A DNA stretch of 64,000 nucleotides from Nothopassalora personata (taxonomy: Eukaryota; Ascomycota; Dothideomycetes; Mycosphaerellales; Mycosphaerellaceae), in contig CM066292.1 in NCBI GenBank assembly GCA_033816765.1, forward strand, positions 4,154,001-4,218,000, written 5' to 3'. The notes beneath the pieces are model-generated. The model made no database searches, was not told the origin of the DNA, and was given only the letters and a program-made list of their open reading frames with translations. Position numbers and translations under genes: made by a program. Every line of letters begins with the position of its first letter. The first letter of the stretch is position 1. Of this stretch, positions 19,901 through 32,009 are shown piece by piece.

Positions 19901-22330
19901 TATCTCGGTAAAGGCCGCGCGGCGCCCCGGCGTATCGTTGTTATTATTATCGTCGACGGTAGCGGCGGGGTCGAGCTCCTCGAGATAGGTATAGTAGGTA
20001 GCTATATAGTAATTAGTATAGAGTAAAACGCGATTAAACGCGATACCTAACTTAGACGGGTCTAAGCTACTATAAGACTTAGACCTATCTAAGTAAGGCG
20101 ATAATTAAATATAAGGGAGACGTACCTCGGTAGTCCTAGAGCTCCGAGTAAGTCTACTCGGCTAGTTGTATTAACGTTAGGTAGATCTCTAGGGTCTTAC
20201 TAAGTCTAACGTTATTACGTAGGATATATAAGTATATAGGGTAGTAAAGTATATAGGCTGCCTAGGTAGCGGCGGTAGCCTACTAGGGCTTTAGGTATAG
20301 GCTACCGGCGTAGATAGCGGAGGGAAGTTCGCTAATCGGGTCGTTTATACCGTCCGAACGGTATTTAATAGCTAGGTCGAGATACTTTATAGTATCTTTA
20401 AAGGAGGGTAAGTAGGCGCCCTAGCCGTTTATATCGCTACTTAGCTTAGTAAAGGCCTTACTAGTCATCGTCGTTACTAGGATATCGTCCTCGAGCTTTT
20501 ATAGTATAAAGGGTTTCTAGTAGCTAATTGCCTCCGGGCCTATAACCTCCTTAAACCCTATGTTGTTAATGCGCCTCGGCAATTCGAATAGAATCTCTAC
20601 GCCTTCGGTAAGGTAGACTATTAATCGGTCGCGGACGTTAGGTATTATAGTATCGAGGCGCTAAAAAAACTCTATAGTAGGCGTAATACTAAATGAACCG
20701 TAAATAATACTATCTAATATAGCTAGGATAGTATCTTCGTAGTTATTACGAGCGGCTTAGTATTCTTCGACTAGCTTAAATAAGAAGATACCTTAAATAC
20801 TACTACTAGTATCGGCTAATGTCGCTATAGCTACTCGGTAGTAGCGATCCTACTAGTTGTTATTAGTACGGGTAGGTACGACCGGGACGTAGATAACGGG
20901 CGATAATTTACCCGTAGGTTTCTAGATATTCTATAGCTTAGCGAGGTCGTCCTTACTATAGACCTTACTAGTACTATTACCCTTAACCTAGTAGTAGTAG
21001 TACTAATAGATAATATTAAGCGCGGCGCGGAAGAGGTCCTTACTACGTATAGGGAAGCCCTCGACCGGGTAGACGACCGGCGAGGTAGGGTCGAGAGGAG
21101 TACTAAAGAAGATATCCGGTATATAGCGGACGTTAGAATACTCGAGTTCTATCTTTGCCTAGTAGCTATTTACGGTATAATATATCTTATAAGCGGTTTA
21201 GAGGGCGTAGAGTAATACTTAACGGCCTTTCTACGGTCTAGTAGTAAGGAAGGCGCCGCTATTTAAAGCTATATTAGAGGCGGTATTATCGTTAGAGTCG
21301 GCGGTAAGGATAGGTACCGTAAGGGACTTAGCGTCTAGTTCGAGAAGTTAGCGTATAAAGATCTTTAGGATAGTAATAGGGCGGTCCTCCTTATTGCTAT
21401 CTTTATATATAATACCGAAGGAGTCCTAGTCGACGGGTTAGTACGCGGTCAAGTAACAATTACGGCTAATCGGTACTAAACTTAGACGATACTAAGTCCG
21501 TAACTAAATAACGCTTAAAAGCCCCTAACTTAGATAGGTCTAACTACGTAAAGAACTTAGAGCTCTCTATGTTAGGTACTTTTAAGCAATTTACGGGGAT
21601 AAATATATATCTAATAGCTCTTAACCTACTATTAGAGGGTAGGCGTAAGTAGTACGTAGAGCGACTTAAAGTCCTTTACGTCGGTTACGCCGAGGTAGCT
21701 ACGGAGGTAATTATTCGACGACTTAATCTACCGGAGTTCGAGGCTAGAGACGTAGATACCCTAGGCTAGGTTAAAGGGGCTAACGGGCCGTCCGTTAGCG
21801 ACTAGCTCCTCGAGATAGTTAGCGTACTCCTAGAGGTACTATTTCTATTAAGCTTTATACTTAGGGCGAAGGTCTTTTATAGTCGCGACCCGACTCTAGC
21901 TATTTCCCTTGCCTTTATAGGCGTAACAATTCTTAGTATAAGGCTTTTATATAGAAGAAATAACGCTATTACGGTCTAACGTCGAGTCCTCGCTATCGAT
22001 AAACTTCTTAGACTTAACCTCCGGCCGCTTAGGGGCGGGTCTCTTTATAAGGCGTCTAAGGCTTAAGTTCTAGTTAGCGCGCTACTTTAGGAGAGGGTCC
22101 TTCGTCGTAAAAGGGAAAGTACTATTATCCGATAGGCTATCGAGGTCTAATAGCGTTATATTGCTATTAACGATAGCCTTTAACTTTACTAGTAGCCGCT
22201 AGAAGACGGATTACTTAGTAGGGCGTCCGGGGTCGAGTAGGTCCTTATCGCGGCGGCGTTTACGCTCTAATATAGTAAGGTCTAGTATAGTTAGTATAGT
22301 TATATATTGAGTAGGTATAGAGTATAGGTT
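19901..22330 (-). pseudogene. RIP-degraded minus-strand gene, proximal (5') exons
   Basis: Minus-strand frames are recoverable at about 20290-20980 (containing ATLADTSSSIQGIFLFKLVEE and LPRRINNIGFKEVIGPEA) and about 21640-21930 (containing QEYANYLEELVANGRPVSPF). Palindromic blocks at 20051-20093, 21481-21570 and 22356-22371 separate the pieces, as they do further downstream in the same gene. The likely 5' end is near 22300. With the parts at 9.7-12.5 kb this would be one very large gene or two adjacent ones. Function unknown. Confidence 0.5.
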
Positions 22331-22915
22331 AATAGACTATAGAAATGTACTCTAGCTTAGAAAGGTCTAGGTAAGTGGAAAAGAGTAGTCGGCGCGGTAG
22401 TATAATATAGATAGTTAGGTTTAAGTATCGAGAAAAAAGAGGATAAGCTCTACCGGTATATGTATAGACCCGCGGGCCGCGTTTACGTTTACGCGTATAT
22501 ACCGACCGTCTAGTAAGAACGGACTATATTATAAAGCTAGACGACGTTCCTGAGTTTACTAGTAATCTAGTATAGTAGAATAGGATACTTATCTAAAGCT
22601 ATAATATAAATGAAAATAAGCTCGGCTCTAGCGTCGCGCTAGTATCGGTACGGGCCCGGCGCGTATATATATAACGCCGCTACCGCGTAACTCTATTAAT
22701 TACTAATCAATATATACTAAACTTAGTAGCGCTTACCGGCAAGTACGTATAATACGTATATACCCGGCTTAGATAATCTAAGCTATATTACCTTACGTTA
22801 GGGGTAGCTATAGCACTTAGCTACTACTATACGTATATATCCAACCTAGACAATCTAAGTTATATTACTCTCGAGCGGGTAGTAGTTATATTACTTTATG
22901 GTTTTTAACGGCTTA
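22331..22915. other. Decayed intergenic sequence
   Basis: Between the 5' end of the minus-strand gene and the SMC5-like fragments. Contains two similar short blocks at about 22773-22790 and 22846-22862 built on AGAYAATCTAAG. No frame supported. Confidence 0.4.
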
Positions 22916-22928
22916 TATACGTAAGTTA

Positions 22929-23330
22929 ATAACCTATACTAGTTCCTACCGTATAACTGCGTAGTCAAGTTCGCCGCCCTTACGCCTATTAAGCTTTTAG
23001 TTTAAACGTAATAGGCTACTACGTATAAGGAAATATTGGAGGGGTACGATTAGCTTAAGGTTATAGGTAAGGAGTATAGGTAGAAATAGGTTAACTAGGA
23101 AAATATTATAGACTAGCTTAAGTCTATAGAACGCCGGTAGAGGTCTTAAGAGGCTAACGTTAAACGTCTAGGTAGGTACGCTAAGCTTCGGGACCGGCTT
23201 ACTCTTCTATAGCAAAGGTAACTATTTATAGAGTACGCTATTCTTAAGGAGTAGTATAAGTAAGCTAGGAAGTAGTAGAAGGATTCCGAGTAAGAGTACT
23301 AATATCTCGAGTAAAGGATAGTACTAAATA
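22929..23330 (+). pseudogene. RIP-degraded SMC5-like fragment, copy 1
   Basis: The plus-strand frame reads VNNLYQFLP, which with the RIP-altered Cys codon is the VNNLCQFLP hallmark of SMC5, followed by VVKFAALTPIKLLVQTQ and about 90 residues of Glu/Gln/Lys/Arg-rich coiled coil (QLKSIERRQ, ILKEQYKQARKQQ). In SMC5 this is the start of the long coiled-coil arm after the N-terminal ATPase half. The Walker A part is not recognisable upstream. SMC5 is a subunit of the SMC5/6 DNA-repair complex. It is only a fragment, full of RIP stops. Confidence 0.6.
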
Positions 23331-23359
23331 AATAATATAGTAATCGAGAAAGTAGTTAC

Positions 23360-23466
23360 GTATATTAGACCTATCTAAGTTAGGGACTAACTTAGCCTAG
23401 ACGTCAGTAGTTAGTATATTAGACCTATCTAAGTTAGGTGACTAACGTAGCCTAGACGTCGTTAGT
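23360..23466. repeat. Tandem duplication of a ~54-bp unit with a palindromic core
   Basis: Two adjacent units each contain TAGACCTATCTAAGTTAG followed by GACTAAC, TAGCCTAGACGTC and GTTAG-like sequence. They lie between the two SMC5-like copies and carry the same palindromic core found from 9.6 to 24.1 kb. Confidence 0.7.
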
Positions 23467-23582
23467 TACTATAGACGGGAATCTAGCGGTATTAGGTAAG
23501 TCCCTCTAGCGTATTAATAGTAAGAAGGGCGGTATAAAGCAGGTTAAACATCTAGCTAGAGGCTTTATATCTAAGTCGATAC

Positions 23583-23990
23583 CCTATACTAGTACCTACT
23601 ATATAACCATATAGCCGAGTACGCCGTCCTTATACTAGTCGAGCTTTTAGTTTAAACGTAAGGAGCTACTATATATAAGGAAATATCTAAGAGGTATAAT
23701 TAGCTCGAGGTTCTAGGTAGGGAGTATAGGTAGAAAAGTATTAACTAAGAAAATATTAGAGAGTAGCTTAAGTCTATAGAACGCTAGTAGACCTCTTAAG
23801 AGGCCGATATTAACCGTCTTTATAAGCCTACTCGAGCTTTAGGACCGGCTCACTCTTTTATAGCGAAGGTAACTATTTATAGAGTACGCTACTCTTAAGG
23901 AGTAGTATAACTAAGCTAGGAAGTAATAGAAGGATTCTAAGAGAGAGTTCCAATATCTCGAGGGAAGAATATTACTAAAGGGAAGATATA
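23583..23990 (+). pseudogene. RIP-degraded SMC5-like fragment, copy 2
   Basis: Diverged tandem copy of 22929-23330 with a period of about 650 bp. The frame reads TLYQYLLYN, then LVELLVQTQGATIYKEI, then LKSIERQQTSQEADINRL. Both copies carry independent RIP substitutions, so the duplication probably preceded or triggered RIP. The phase is lost near the C-terminal end. Confidence 0.55.
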
Positions 23991-24039
23991 GTAATCTATA
24001 AATCGGGCGGGTCTATTAGACCTATCTAAGACGGGTTAC

Positions 24040-25550
24040 TAGGGCTAGATAGTATCGAGATACTAATAATATATACGATAATCTACTAATTAGGATATTA
24101 CGGTAGATCTATCTAAGTCGGGTTATATTCTATTCGATAGATCGGTTACTTATCTCTAGCTACCGGTTACGTACTAGTACTATTAATATTCCTAAACTTA
24201 TCTAACGCCCGTACCGCTATAACTATAGCCTAGATACTCCTCGTACCGCTAAATATAGCCTCGGTCCCGAGCTATACTAGGTAATCCTCTAGCCGTAGAA
24301 ATCGTCTACTAAAACGGTACTAAATCTACTACGGTCTAGTTACGCGCTCGAATACGCTAATATATAGGGGAAGGACGATATCTTTCCTAGTATACGACCT
24401 CCTATATATAGCTAAGCTAGGAACGCTAATGCCGTAAATAGCCTATAGATTTAGATATTTATAGTACGCGGTATATAGCGCAATCTATAGCTTTAGCGAT
24501 ATAGCCTACTACGCGGCACGGCCTATCTAAATTACCGTACCCTTATAGAGGTACGTATTAAATAGGTAGTTATAGTCGGAGGCGGCGCGTAGCTAGTAGT
24601 ACGCGTAGATACCGGTAAGACGGGCTAGGTAGGCGGTATACCGGTCTAGGTCGCCTTACTTAGTCGCGCGACTATTATATAGTTTAGTAGTAGTATCGTA
24701 TAGATAGGGCCGAGGGACGGGTTTATTAAGGGCCGGGTCTACGACTAGGGCATTAGGTACGTCTAGACCCTATTAATATATTATATACTACGCTTCGCTA
24801 GGTCTATACTACTCGGCGCTAGTCTTACTATCGTATATAGTACTTATAGTAAGTTGGAGATATTCGCGAGACGATACTAACTATATAGCCTACTCGCGAT
24901 CGGCCCGCTCGACTAGGGTTACGTTAGTAAAGGGGGGTAGGGTATCCGGTTTATCTCTATACGCCTAAACGGTATTAGAAGAAGGCTAGGACGTATCTAC
25001 CGGTAGTAGGATTATAACTAATATAGCCTAGTACCCGTTCCGCCTAGCGTAACTACTCTACTAGGCAAATAAGATTATTAACCTAAGTTAGCTATAATAG
25101 ATAGTAAGATATACGTAGGAGTAGTCGAACCCCTCGGTAAACGCGGAGGTATAGGAGAGATACTACGAACCTATCTCGGCGATCTACGGAGTAACTACGG
25201 CTTCCTTCTCTTCTACCGTACTACTCTTAGCTATATAGAGCCTATAACCGAGGGCGACGGTAACGTCGTAGGCGGCGGCACGCGTATAGCTATATATAAC
25301 GACCCGGTATTATACCTAGAAAAAGCCGGCCTCCTTAAATATATAGAGGAGATAAGCGACGTCCCGGTCTAGCTACCGCTCCTTATAATACTTCTAGGCG
25401 TACGTAATATTAGGTCGCCGCGTCCGTACCTAAACGACGATAGGATAGTAGATATAGTTCTATTATATAAAGATAGCGCTTATAGACGGAGGTAGGGTAG
25501 CGCTTAGATATACAAACTACGTATTAATCGTATAGAGCTCCCGTAGTTTC
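24040..25550 (-). pseudogene. RIP-degraded minus-strand coding traces, unknown
   Basis: Minus-strand fragments with RIP-type stops can be read at about 24190-24520, for example GTEAIFSGTRSIQAIVIA, preceded by a hydrophobic/Tyr-rich stretch. Codon-like structure is weaker from 24600 to 25550. It could be the end of a transcription-factor- or transporter-like gene, but no motif decides. Confidence 0.3.
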
Positions 25551-25561
25551 GTAAAGGCCTA

Positions 25562-26895
25562 GTAGCGGTAGTTAAGGGCGGTAATAGTAAGGTAATACTC
25601 GTTAATAACGATACGATTAAGGAGAAGGCAATTATTAAGCCTATAGGCGTATAAAAGGAAGTCTATACTACCTACCGCTTCTATACTAACGAGTATAACC
25701 GAAGTATATTTAGTAATACTAGGTACCTAGACTAGAAAGGGAATAGACGCCTCGTAGAGGCGACGTACTATATCGCCTTAGAGGGTAACGAGAGGTAGTA
25801 CGACGATAGTAGACCGGTACCTAGGGAAGGTAGCTCGGAGTATAAAGAGTAGGCTCTTACCGCTACCTATGGGGAGGACCGCGATTACTTCGGGTATACC
25901 CTCGACGATATAGGATAAGGCGTTCTACTACTCGATCGACTTCTACTCGAAGTAATCGGACTTAATGAGCTAACGAGTATATATTATAATTATCTTAGGA
26001 GAGTAGATTATCTACTACCGAGGACCCGTACGCTCTAGACGGTTAACGATAGTATCCTATACGGTAGGGGTAGCTCCTACGTAATAACGCGCGATACTAT
26101 CGACCTAATAGAACCGTTACTAGAGCTAGGATACCTATGGGCTATTATGAAGAAGAGCGTCCTAGGCCCCGCCTACCGGGCTATAGTACGCGTTCGTATA
26201 CGTAATATTCGAGACGTGGAGGGAGTAGTTATACTACTTCGTTATAATAGTAATAGTATCGTTAGCGCTATTACCGTCGTTATTATAGGAAGAGATATTA
26301 GTAATACTAGGCGAATTTTGTCTTTATAATAGCGATAGTAAGCTATCGCTAATTCTATACATAGAGCCGCGGTACGCGAGCTAGGGTATACGCCTCCTCT
26401 ATCTACTAGCTAAGCGTACTTAGAGGCTATACCTTACCCCGATTCTACTATAGGAAGCGAGAGGGCGGCTCTCTATAGAGGATGCTTGTAAACGGTACTA
26501 CGTACGCGATATAATTTAATAGTATTACGCTAATAGCGGGTCTATAGCTATAGATAGTATTAGTCCCTCAACCTTATATATTCTACTATTTCTAGTACGT
26601 ACTATAGGATACTATCTAGCCGTTACGGATAACGAGATATCGATACTATTCCGAGTTCTACTATATAGTCGCTAAGAACTCGGGTTTACGGAGCAGCTAC
26701 CCGGCCGTTATATAGATAAGGACGGCTAGTAGACGAAGGAAGGCCTATATAGAATACTAGTAGGCGGCTACTACGTTTAGTCGCTACTACTACTCTCGTA
26801 TATTAAAGAAGGTCCTTCGGACCCCTAGGTCCCTATAAGCAATCTAAATAAGGTAAACGCGCGTAGGATCGAGAGTTAGCGCGTTCGCGGGAGCG
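25562..26895 (+). pseudogene. RIP-degraded plus-strand gene, unknown
   Basis: A frame of about 440 codons with RIP-type stops, including the short open piece at 26147-26329. Segments include YGEDRDYFGYTLDDIGQGVL, LRRVDYLLPRTRTL and IEPLLELGYLWAIMKKS. Near 26895 the readable frame shifts to that of the next relic, from an indel or a lost intron. No recognisable domain. Confidence 0.5.
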
Positions 26896-26912
26896 CTTAT
26901 AAAAGACTAACC

Positions 26913-28110
26913 GTCTAGGATATTACTTGGGTTGTCGACGATATCTTACGGGTAGAGAGATATATACGGTAGGCCGAGGAGGAGCTCGTAGGTAAGGAGA
27001 TACTAATAGCAAGTAAATAGGGAAGTAATAAGGGAAGATATATAACTAAGCTTAAGGAGCGTATTACGGTAGAGTAAGGTATCCTAGGTAGTATTCTAGG
27101 TAACCTCGTTAGAGGATACTATAGTTAGCGCTACCTTCTTTAGGTATAGCTACTAGCGGAGTATCTTAGTAATCGTATTCTATACTTCCTATACGTACTC
27201 TTTAAATGTTAACTTAATATATACTAACGCGTCGGTCCTAGTCTCGAGCTTATAGTCTAGTAACTATTAGAGGAACCTAAGCTAGGTAGTAAATACTATA
27301 TAGAATAGGTAGTAGCTAATGGCGCCGGGCTCTATCTATAAACCCGTACTATAACGGAGAGCGAATATAGATAAGAAGCTAACGAGCGGAGAGGTAAACG
27401 GGGGTATTCTAAAGTCGTTAGTAATAAGAAGTATATAGAAGTATAGTGCGAGCTATAGGAGCGGTAGACGTAATATACTATTCTCTCCGAGGTCGTTAAT
27501 AGTAGTATACTTAGCCGCCTCGACTAGAGTATACTATATAGTAACCTACTTATCGGTAGCGCGGACGATAGAAAGAGGTCCCTAGCTATGGGCTATACTC
27601 CCGAAGCTATACTAGTTAGGGAGTGTAAGGATACGGGCGAAGTAATAGATTGCCCTTAAGGCGTACTCGATATAGCCTATTAACGTCGCTAGCGTAACTC
27701 GGCCTATAAATAAGCGGGCGTAGGCGCTAGTTAGACCTTAAAACCGATTCGAACGAAATAAATAGAGGCTCTACTACCGTACCGATATAAGTACTATCTC
27801 CTTTAGATTAATATACTACTACTATATAGCTTAAAGGGCTACGTCGAGTACTTTAGTAATCGTCTAGAGAATAGGCTCGTCCTACTTGTTTAGCATCGAT
27901 ACGGCGGTATAGATATCCTCTTTAGGTATATCCTTAAGGTACTAGTTAATCCCGAGCTACTAGAGCTATATAGTACGGTAGTCGATTAATACTCTAAGAA
28001 GTCGGGTACAAGGGACTCTATCCGCGTAGTAGCTACGAATAGCTAGTACGTAGTAGTACTCTACTATAAAAAGAACGAGTCGTCCTAGCTAGGCGTTAAG
28101 GTTTTATAAA
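26913..28110 (+). pseudogene. RIP-degraded plus-strand gene of about 400 codons, unknown
   Basis: One frame (positions divisible by 3) is followed from 26913 to about 28110 with almost only TAG/TAA stops. The N-terminal part is charged and helical (VDDILRVERYIRQAEEELVG). The middle has SADDRKRSLAMGYTPEAILV and KDTGEVIDCPQGVLDIAYQ. The C-terminal part is hydrophobic/aromatic. It may be the second exon of 25562-26895. Family not recognised. Confidence 0.55.
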
Positions 28111-29870
28111 CGACCTTAGTCGTACTACGCTCTACTTTAGTATAAAGTTTCTACTAGGCGTATCGGAAGAGCTACTATACTATAGGGATATACTTCTATA
28201 GAGCGTTTAGTATATCCTTTATTTAACGCCTCTTATCGCTATCCCGACCCTAGGGGTTCTTCTATATATACGTACGCTTATAGTACTCTTATATCTTAAC
28301 GCGGGTTTATAATATAGTACCGTATTACTTACTACTACGGAGCGTACTCGTATATTTTAATGTAGGGAATACCTTAAAACCGATTAGTCGATAGTCCTTT
28401 AGCTAAGGCTATTAGACATTATCTAGGGTCTAAGCAAGGTTTATAATCGAGTATATATTAGTAGTAATAGCTACCCTAGATTTATCGTCGAGGTCGGAAT
28501 ACTAAGAATTAAGGTATAACTATGTAAGATATAGCGGTACGGTAAATATATAGTACTTATATCGGACGATAAGCTACGCAGGATAGTACTCGAGCGTCGT
28601 AAGCGAGTCTATCGTAGTACTTATAGAGCCGCACCTATATATATAAACTAAGTTTCTATATTAGATAATCTATTAGAGTACGTGTCGAGGAAATAAGTAC
28701 TAGGGTTACGGTCGCGTTTTTACTTAACTAAAAGTAACGGTAACGTATTTTTTACTTAAGATAAAGCAACCGTAACGTGTTTCTTACTTAAAATAACGCG
28801 TATATAGTATATATCTACTATAGGGATACTACTCTAAAAACGTACTCTAACTTAGATAACTCTAAGAACGTATATAGTTAGACTATTCTAAGTTATATAG
28901 TAATAGGTAGTAGAATACGATAGGTAACGCTATATATAGTATATATCGGTATATACGAGCGATATTCTACGTTAAAGTCTATAATAGCTAATCCTTATTC
29001 CTACCTAGTATAGAATAAACGATACTATATAGGATAGGTAATAGTACGGCGATACTAATAGTAATAGGTATACGATAGATAATCTATATAGCGATACAAT
29101 ATATACTAAACGACACTATATTAGGTAAGGCGATAGTATGGCGACGCTTGTTATAAGGGACACGAGACTAAAATTCGAGAGGAGGAGTCTTATTTCGAGA
29201 GTTATAGTTTATCGTATTACCCCGGGCGAGAGAAGTTTTACGCCTATGTTTTGAGAGTAACCGACTAACCGACCGGTCGGTTATTTAAGATTACAACCGA
29301 GAGCTATTTCTTACCTTACTACGCTATACGACCCTATCGTACGAACGTAGAATAAGAGAGAGAGAGAGAGAGAGAGAGAGGTAGTATCTCGAATAGCCCG
29401 TCCCCTCCGTAGAAAGTCTTCGACCGCCTTCTTTATACGTAGGTACGAGAATATCGGTTCCTCGTAGGCTCGTAGTAAGAGTACCCGCTTCGAACGGTCG
29501 TTATCTAAAGAGAGAGTCTACCGCGTTCCCTCTTCTTTTAAGCAGTTTTAATATCTTTGTTTATAGATATCCGGGCGCGTTCTATCTTCTCCTCCCTTCT
29601 ATTCTCTCCTTTATCGTATCGTATTTCTAAGGTCGTAATCGTCGCGTTATATAGTAGGCTTAAAAAAATTGTTGCGTTTCGAGAGTTATCCGTATTTTGA
29701 GTAGGAGTTTTTAAGAGGGAGAGTCTTAGTTTCTCTTTATTGTAACGAAGGTACTTACGTCGTCTGCCGCGTAAAGGCGCTCTCCGTAGGACGACGGTAG
29801 CCTAACTACTTACGACGGCCGATAGTAAATACGACGGAAAATAAATTTCGTGGAGGTAACCTTACTCTAA
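28111..29870. other. Decayed non-coding sequence with an (AG)n tract
   Basis: No sustained frame. 28780-29100 contains repeated short runs built on ATAGGTA/CGATACTATA. An (AG)n microsatellite of about 13 units lies at 29355-29381. From about 29140 to 29860 CpA is still rare but polypyrimidine stretches appear. Confidence 0.4.
29355..29381. repeat. (AG)n microsatellite
   Basis: About 13 uninterrupted AG units. Confidence 0.9.
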
Positions 29871-30639
29871 TTAAAAGCTAATAATTTAAGCTAATAACTA
29901 GACCCTCTAGCGTATATTAAGGGTTACGTACGGCTAGAATTTATATAGAGTTCTAATAACCTTAGGTCGGGTTATTAGATTCTAGTATTAGTAGCTTATA
30001 TAGCTTATTATTTTTTTACCTTATTTAATAACGTCTTAGCTATACTTTTAACTTAGTAGATATATTCTACTACTTATTTTAGATATAATACTTATAACTT
30101 AGTAATACTTAACTTATTCTAGATTTAGGCCCCTCCTAGTATATAATAGCTAATAGATATTACTTTACAGCGTTAGAAGCTAGTAAAACTATAGTATAGT
30201 AGGTTAACGCTTAGAAGAGAGTTTCTTATAGGCGTAGTAACATTAAAATTAGGCTTTAAAGATACTACTAAGATAGTTCTTCTTCTAGACTTCTATTTAT
30301 GTTTTAGCGCGTAGGCCTCTTAAGATATTTACTTTTTAATAATAGAAAATTAGAAGAGGTTATAATACTATAGGTCTTTTCTATCTATAAAAATTTGCTT
30401 AGATAAGTTATATTACGTTACTAAGTTATGTTTTCTTTATAGGGCTTACTATAATAGGTATCTCCTACTTAGTAAAAGTATAAGGAATTGTTTTCTAAGT
30501 AAAGCTCTTTTTTATATATTAAATTTTCTTTCTATGTTCTACTTATTTTAATTGATTTTAGTTATTCTTACTTAGTTTCTACGCCGCTAGCATATAACTA
30601 GGGCGTAGGTATTACTTATAATTAGTTAGGGCAATTAGG

Positions 30640-31500
30640 GTCCTTAGGCTAAGAGCTAAATTAGAGTTAGAACTTTTTCGAAGTTACCTTATAGTAGAAC
30701 GTAGCTATAGAACTCGTTAAATAGTTATAGTAAATTAAAGATTATAGGGAGTATAATAGTTAGAGAGTAGTAGACTTACTTAGTTTCTTAGCTCTATCTA
30801 GAGTACTAATTTTACTTTTATTTATATATAATACTAGAATTCTAGAACTCTTTATAATATTAATTCTATTACGTAGGCGTAATTATTGTTAGAAGTAGAT
30901 TTATATAAAGTTGTACCTTAAGCATTCTATTTATTCTATAAGTTAACTTATAGACTATCTATAGCGTTCTATGTTTTTATCTAGTTAGAAACTAATTATT
31001 TCTAGGTTAATTTTTATCTACTAGTCTAGCCTTAGTATATTTAAGCTACAATTAATTTATTTATAGCATAATAAATAAAAGTTCTAGTATTACACTATCT
31101 TAGAATTGTTAGTAAGGTAGTAACTACTAAAAATAGAGTATATCTAATTAATAGCTCATATTACTTTACTAAGTACCTACTAATAAATACTAGTATTAAT
31201 ACCCCTTAAGATAGACTCCTAGAGCCTTTCTTCTATTAAGGATATAACCTTCTATACTTTCTTATATACGTAATATTACCTATAAAACATATATTTTATA
31301 CCGCTAAGCTAGTACTAGCCTATAGTAGCTAGAGTAAGCTCTTTTAGAGAATTATAATTGTAACTTCTTAGAGTACTTTAGTATCTTCTAGTATATTTAT
31401 AGTAAATCTTATACTATTGTTATAGTACTTAGAATATCTTATAATAGTACTTTATGCCGCTATATACTTTACTAAGTAGCTTTATAAAGGTTATAGATTA
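30640..31500 (-). repeat. Two decayed reverse-oriented LTRs of the copia family
   Basis: About 30640-31190 reads on the minus strand like the LTR at 35007. About 31190-31500 is a more diverged reversed unit with the tail motif GCTAGTACTAGCC. Termini uncertain. Confidence 0.5.
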
Positions 31501-31559
31501 ATAACTAGACCGTAATAATTATTACGTTATATATACTAGAGATATAAAGATACTGGAGG

Positions 31560-31960
31560 AGATATATTAAGACAGTCTTAAATCTAAAAGCCTACTATAG
31601 TTAGTAGATGTAAGGTAAACAATTAGTTAAACTTTAAAAAGGATAATAGCGCTGCTAGTAAGTAGAATAAGAAAGCTAAGTAGTCTAATAAGTAAAGAAA
31701 GAAGAGATTATGCTTAGATAATACTAAGAAAAATACTAGTACTAGTATAGGGGCTCTTACTTCTATTATAAACACTAATAACAATCCTTCTAGCGTAAAT
31801 TTGCCTAAGAACATACTAAACATAGATAATAATAATTGTTCTATTACGCTAGAGCTTAGTAATAATAAGTTAGGTCTACTTACTACAGAGGTAAATAATA
31901 ATTTAAATTATAATGGAGTAAATAATAAGGCTTGAACTTTAAATAACATTCAAAACTATA
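31560..31960 (+). pseudogene. Copia relic 1, pol fragment (between integrase and RT)
   Basis: Plus-strand frame with Lys/Asn/Ser-rich sequence (NNSASKQNKKAKQS, then TSTSIGAPTS) similar to 38580-38760 of the long copia copy, which lies between integrase and RT. It is separated from the rest of pol by LTR insertions at 32.0-33.1 kb. Confidence 0.6.
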
Positions 31961-32009
31961 GAAGTATATCTATACTATAGGATATATTAAGAACATAGTC
32001 TATAGTACA

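Noticed and set aside
26147..26329. Open 60-codon frame as a small gene.
   Set aside because: It is an open part of a longer RIP-killed frame that continues on both sides.
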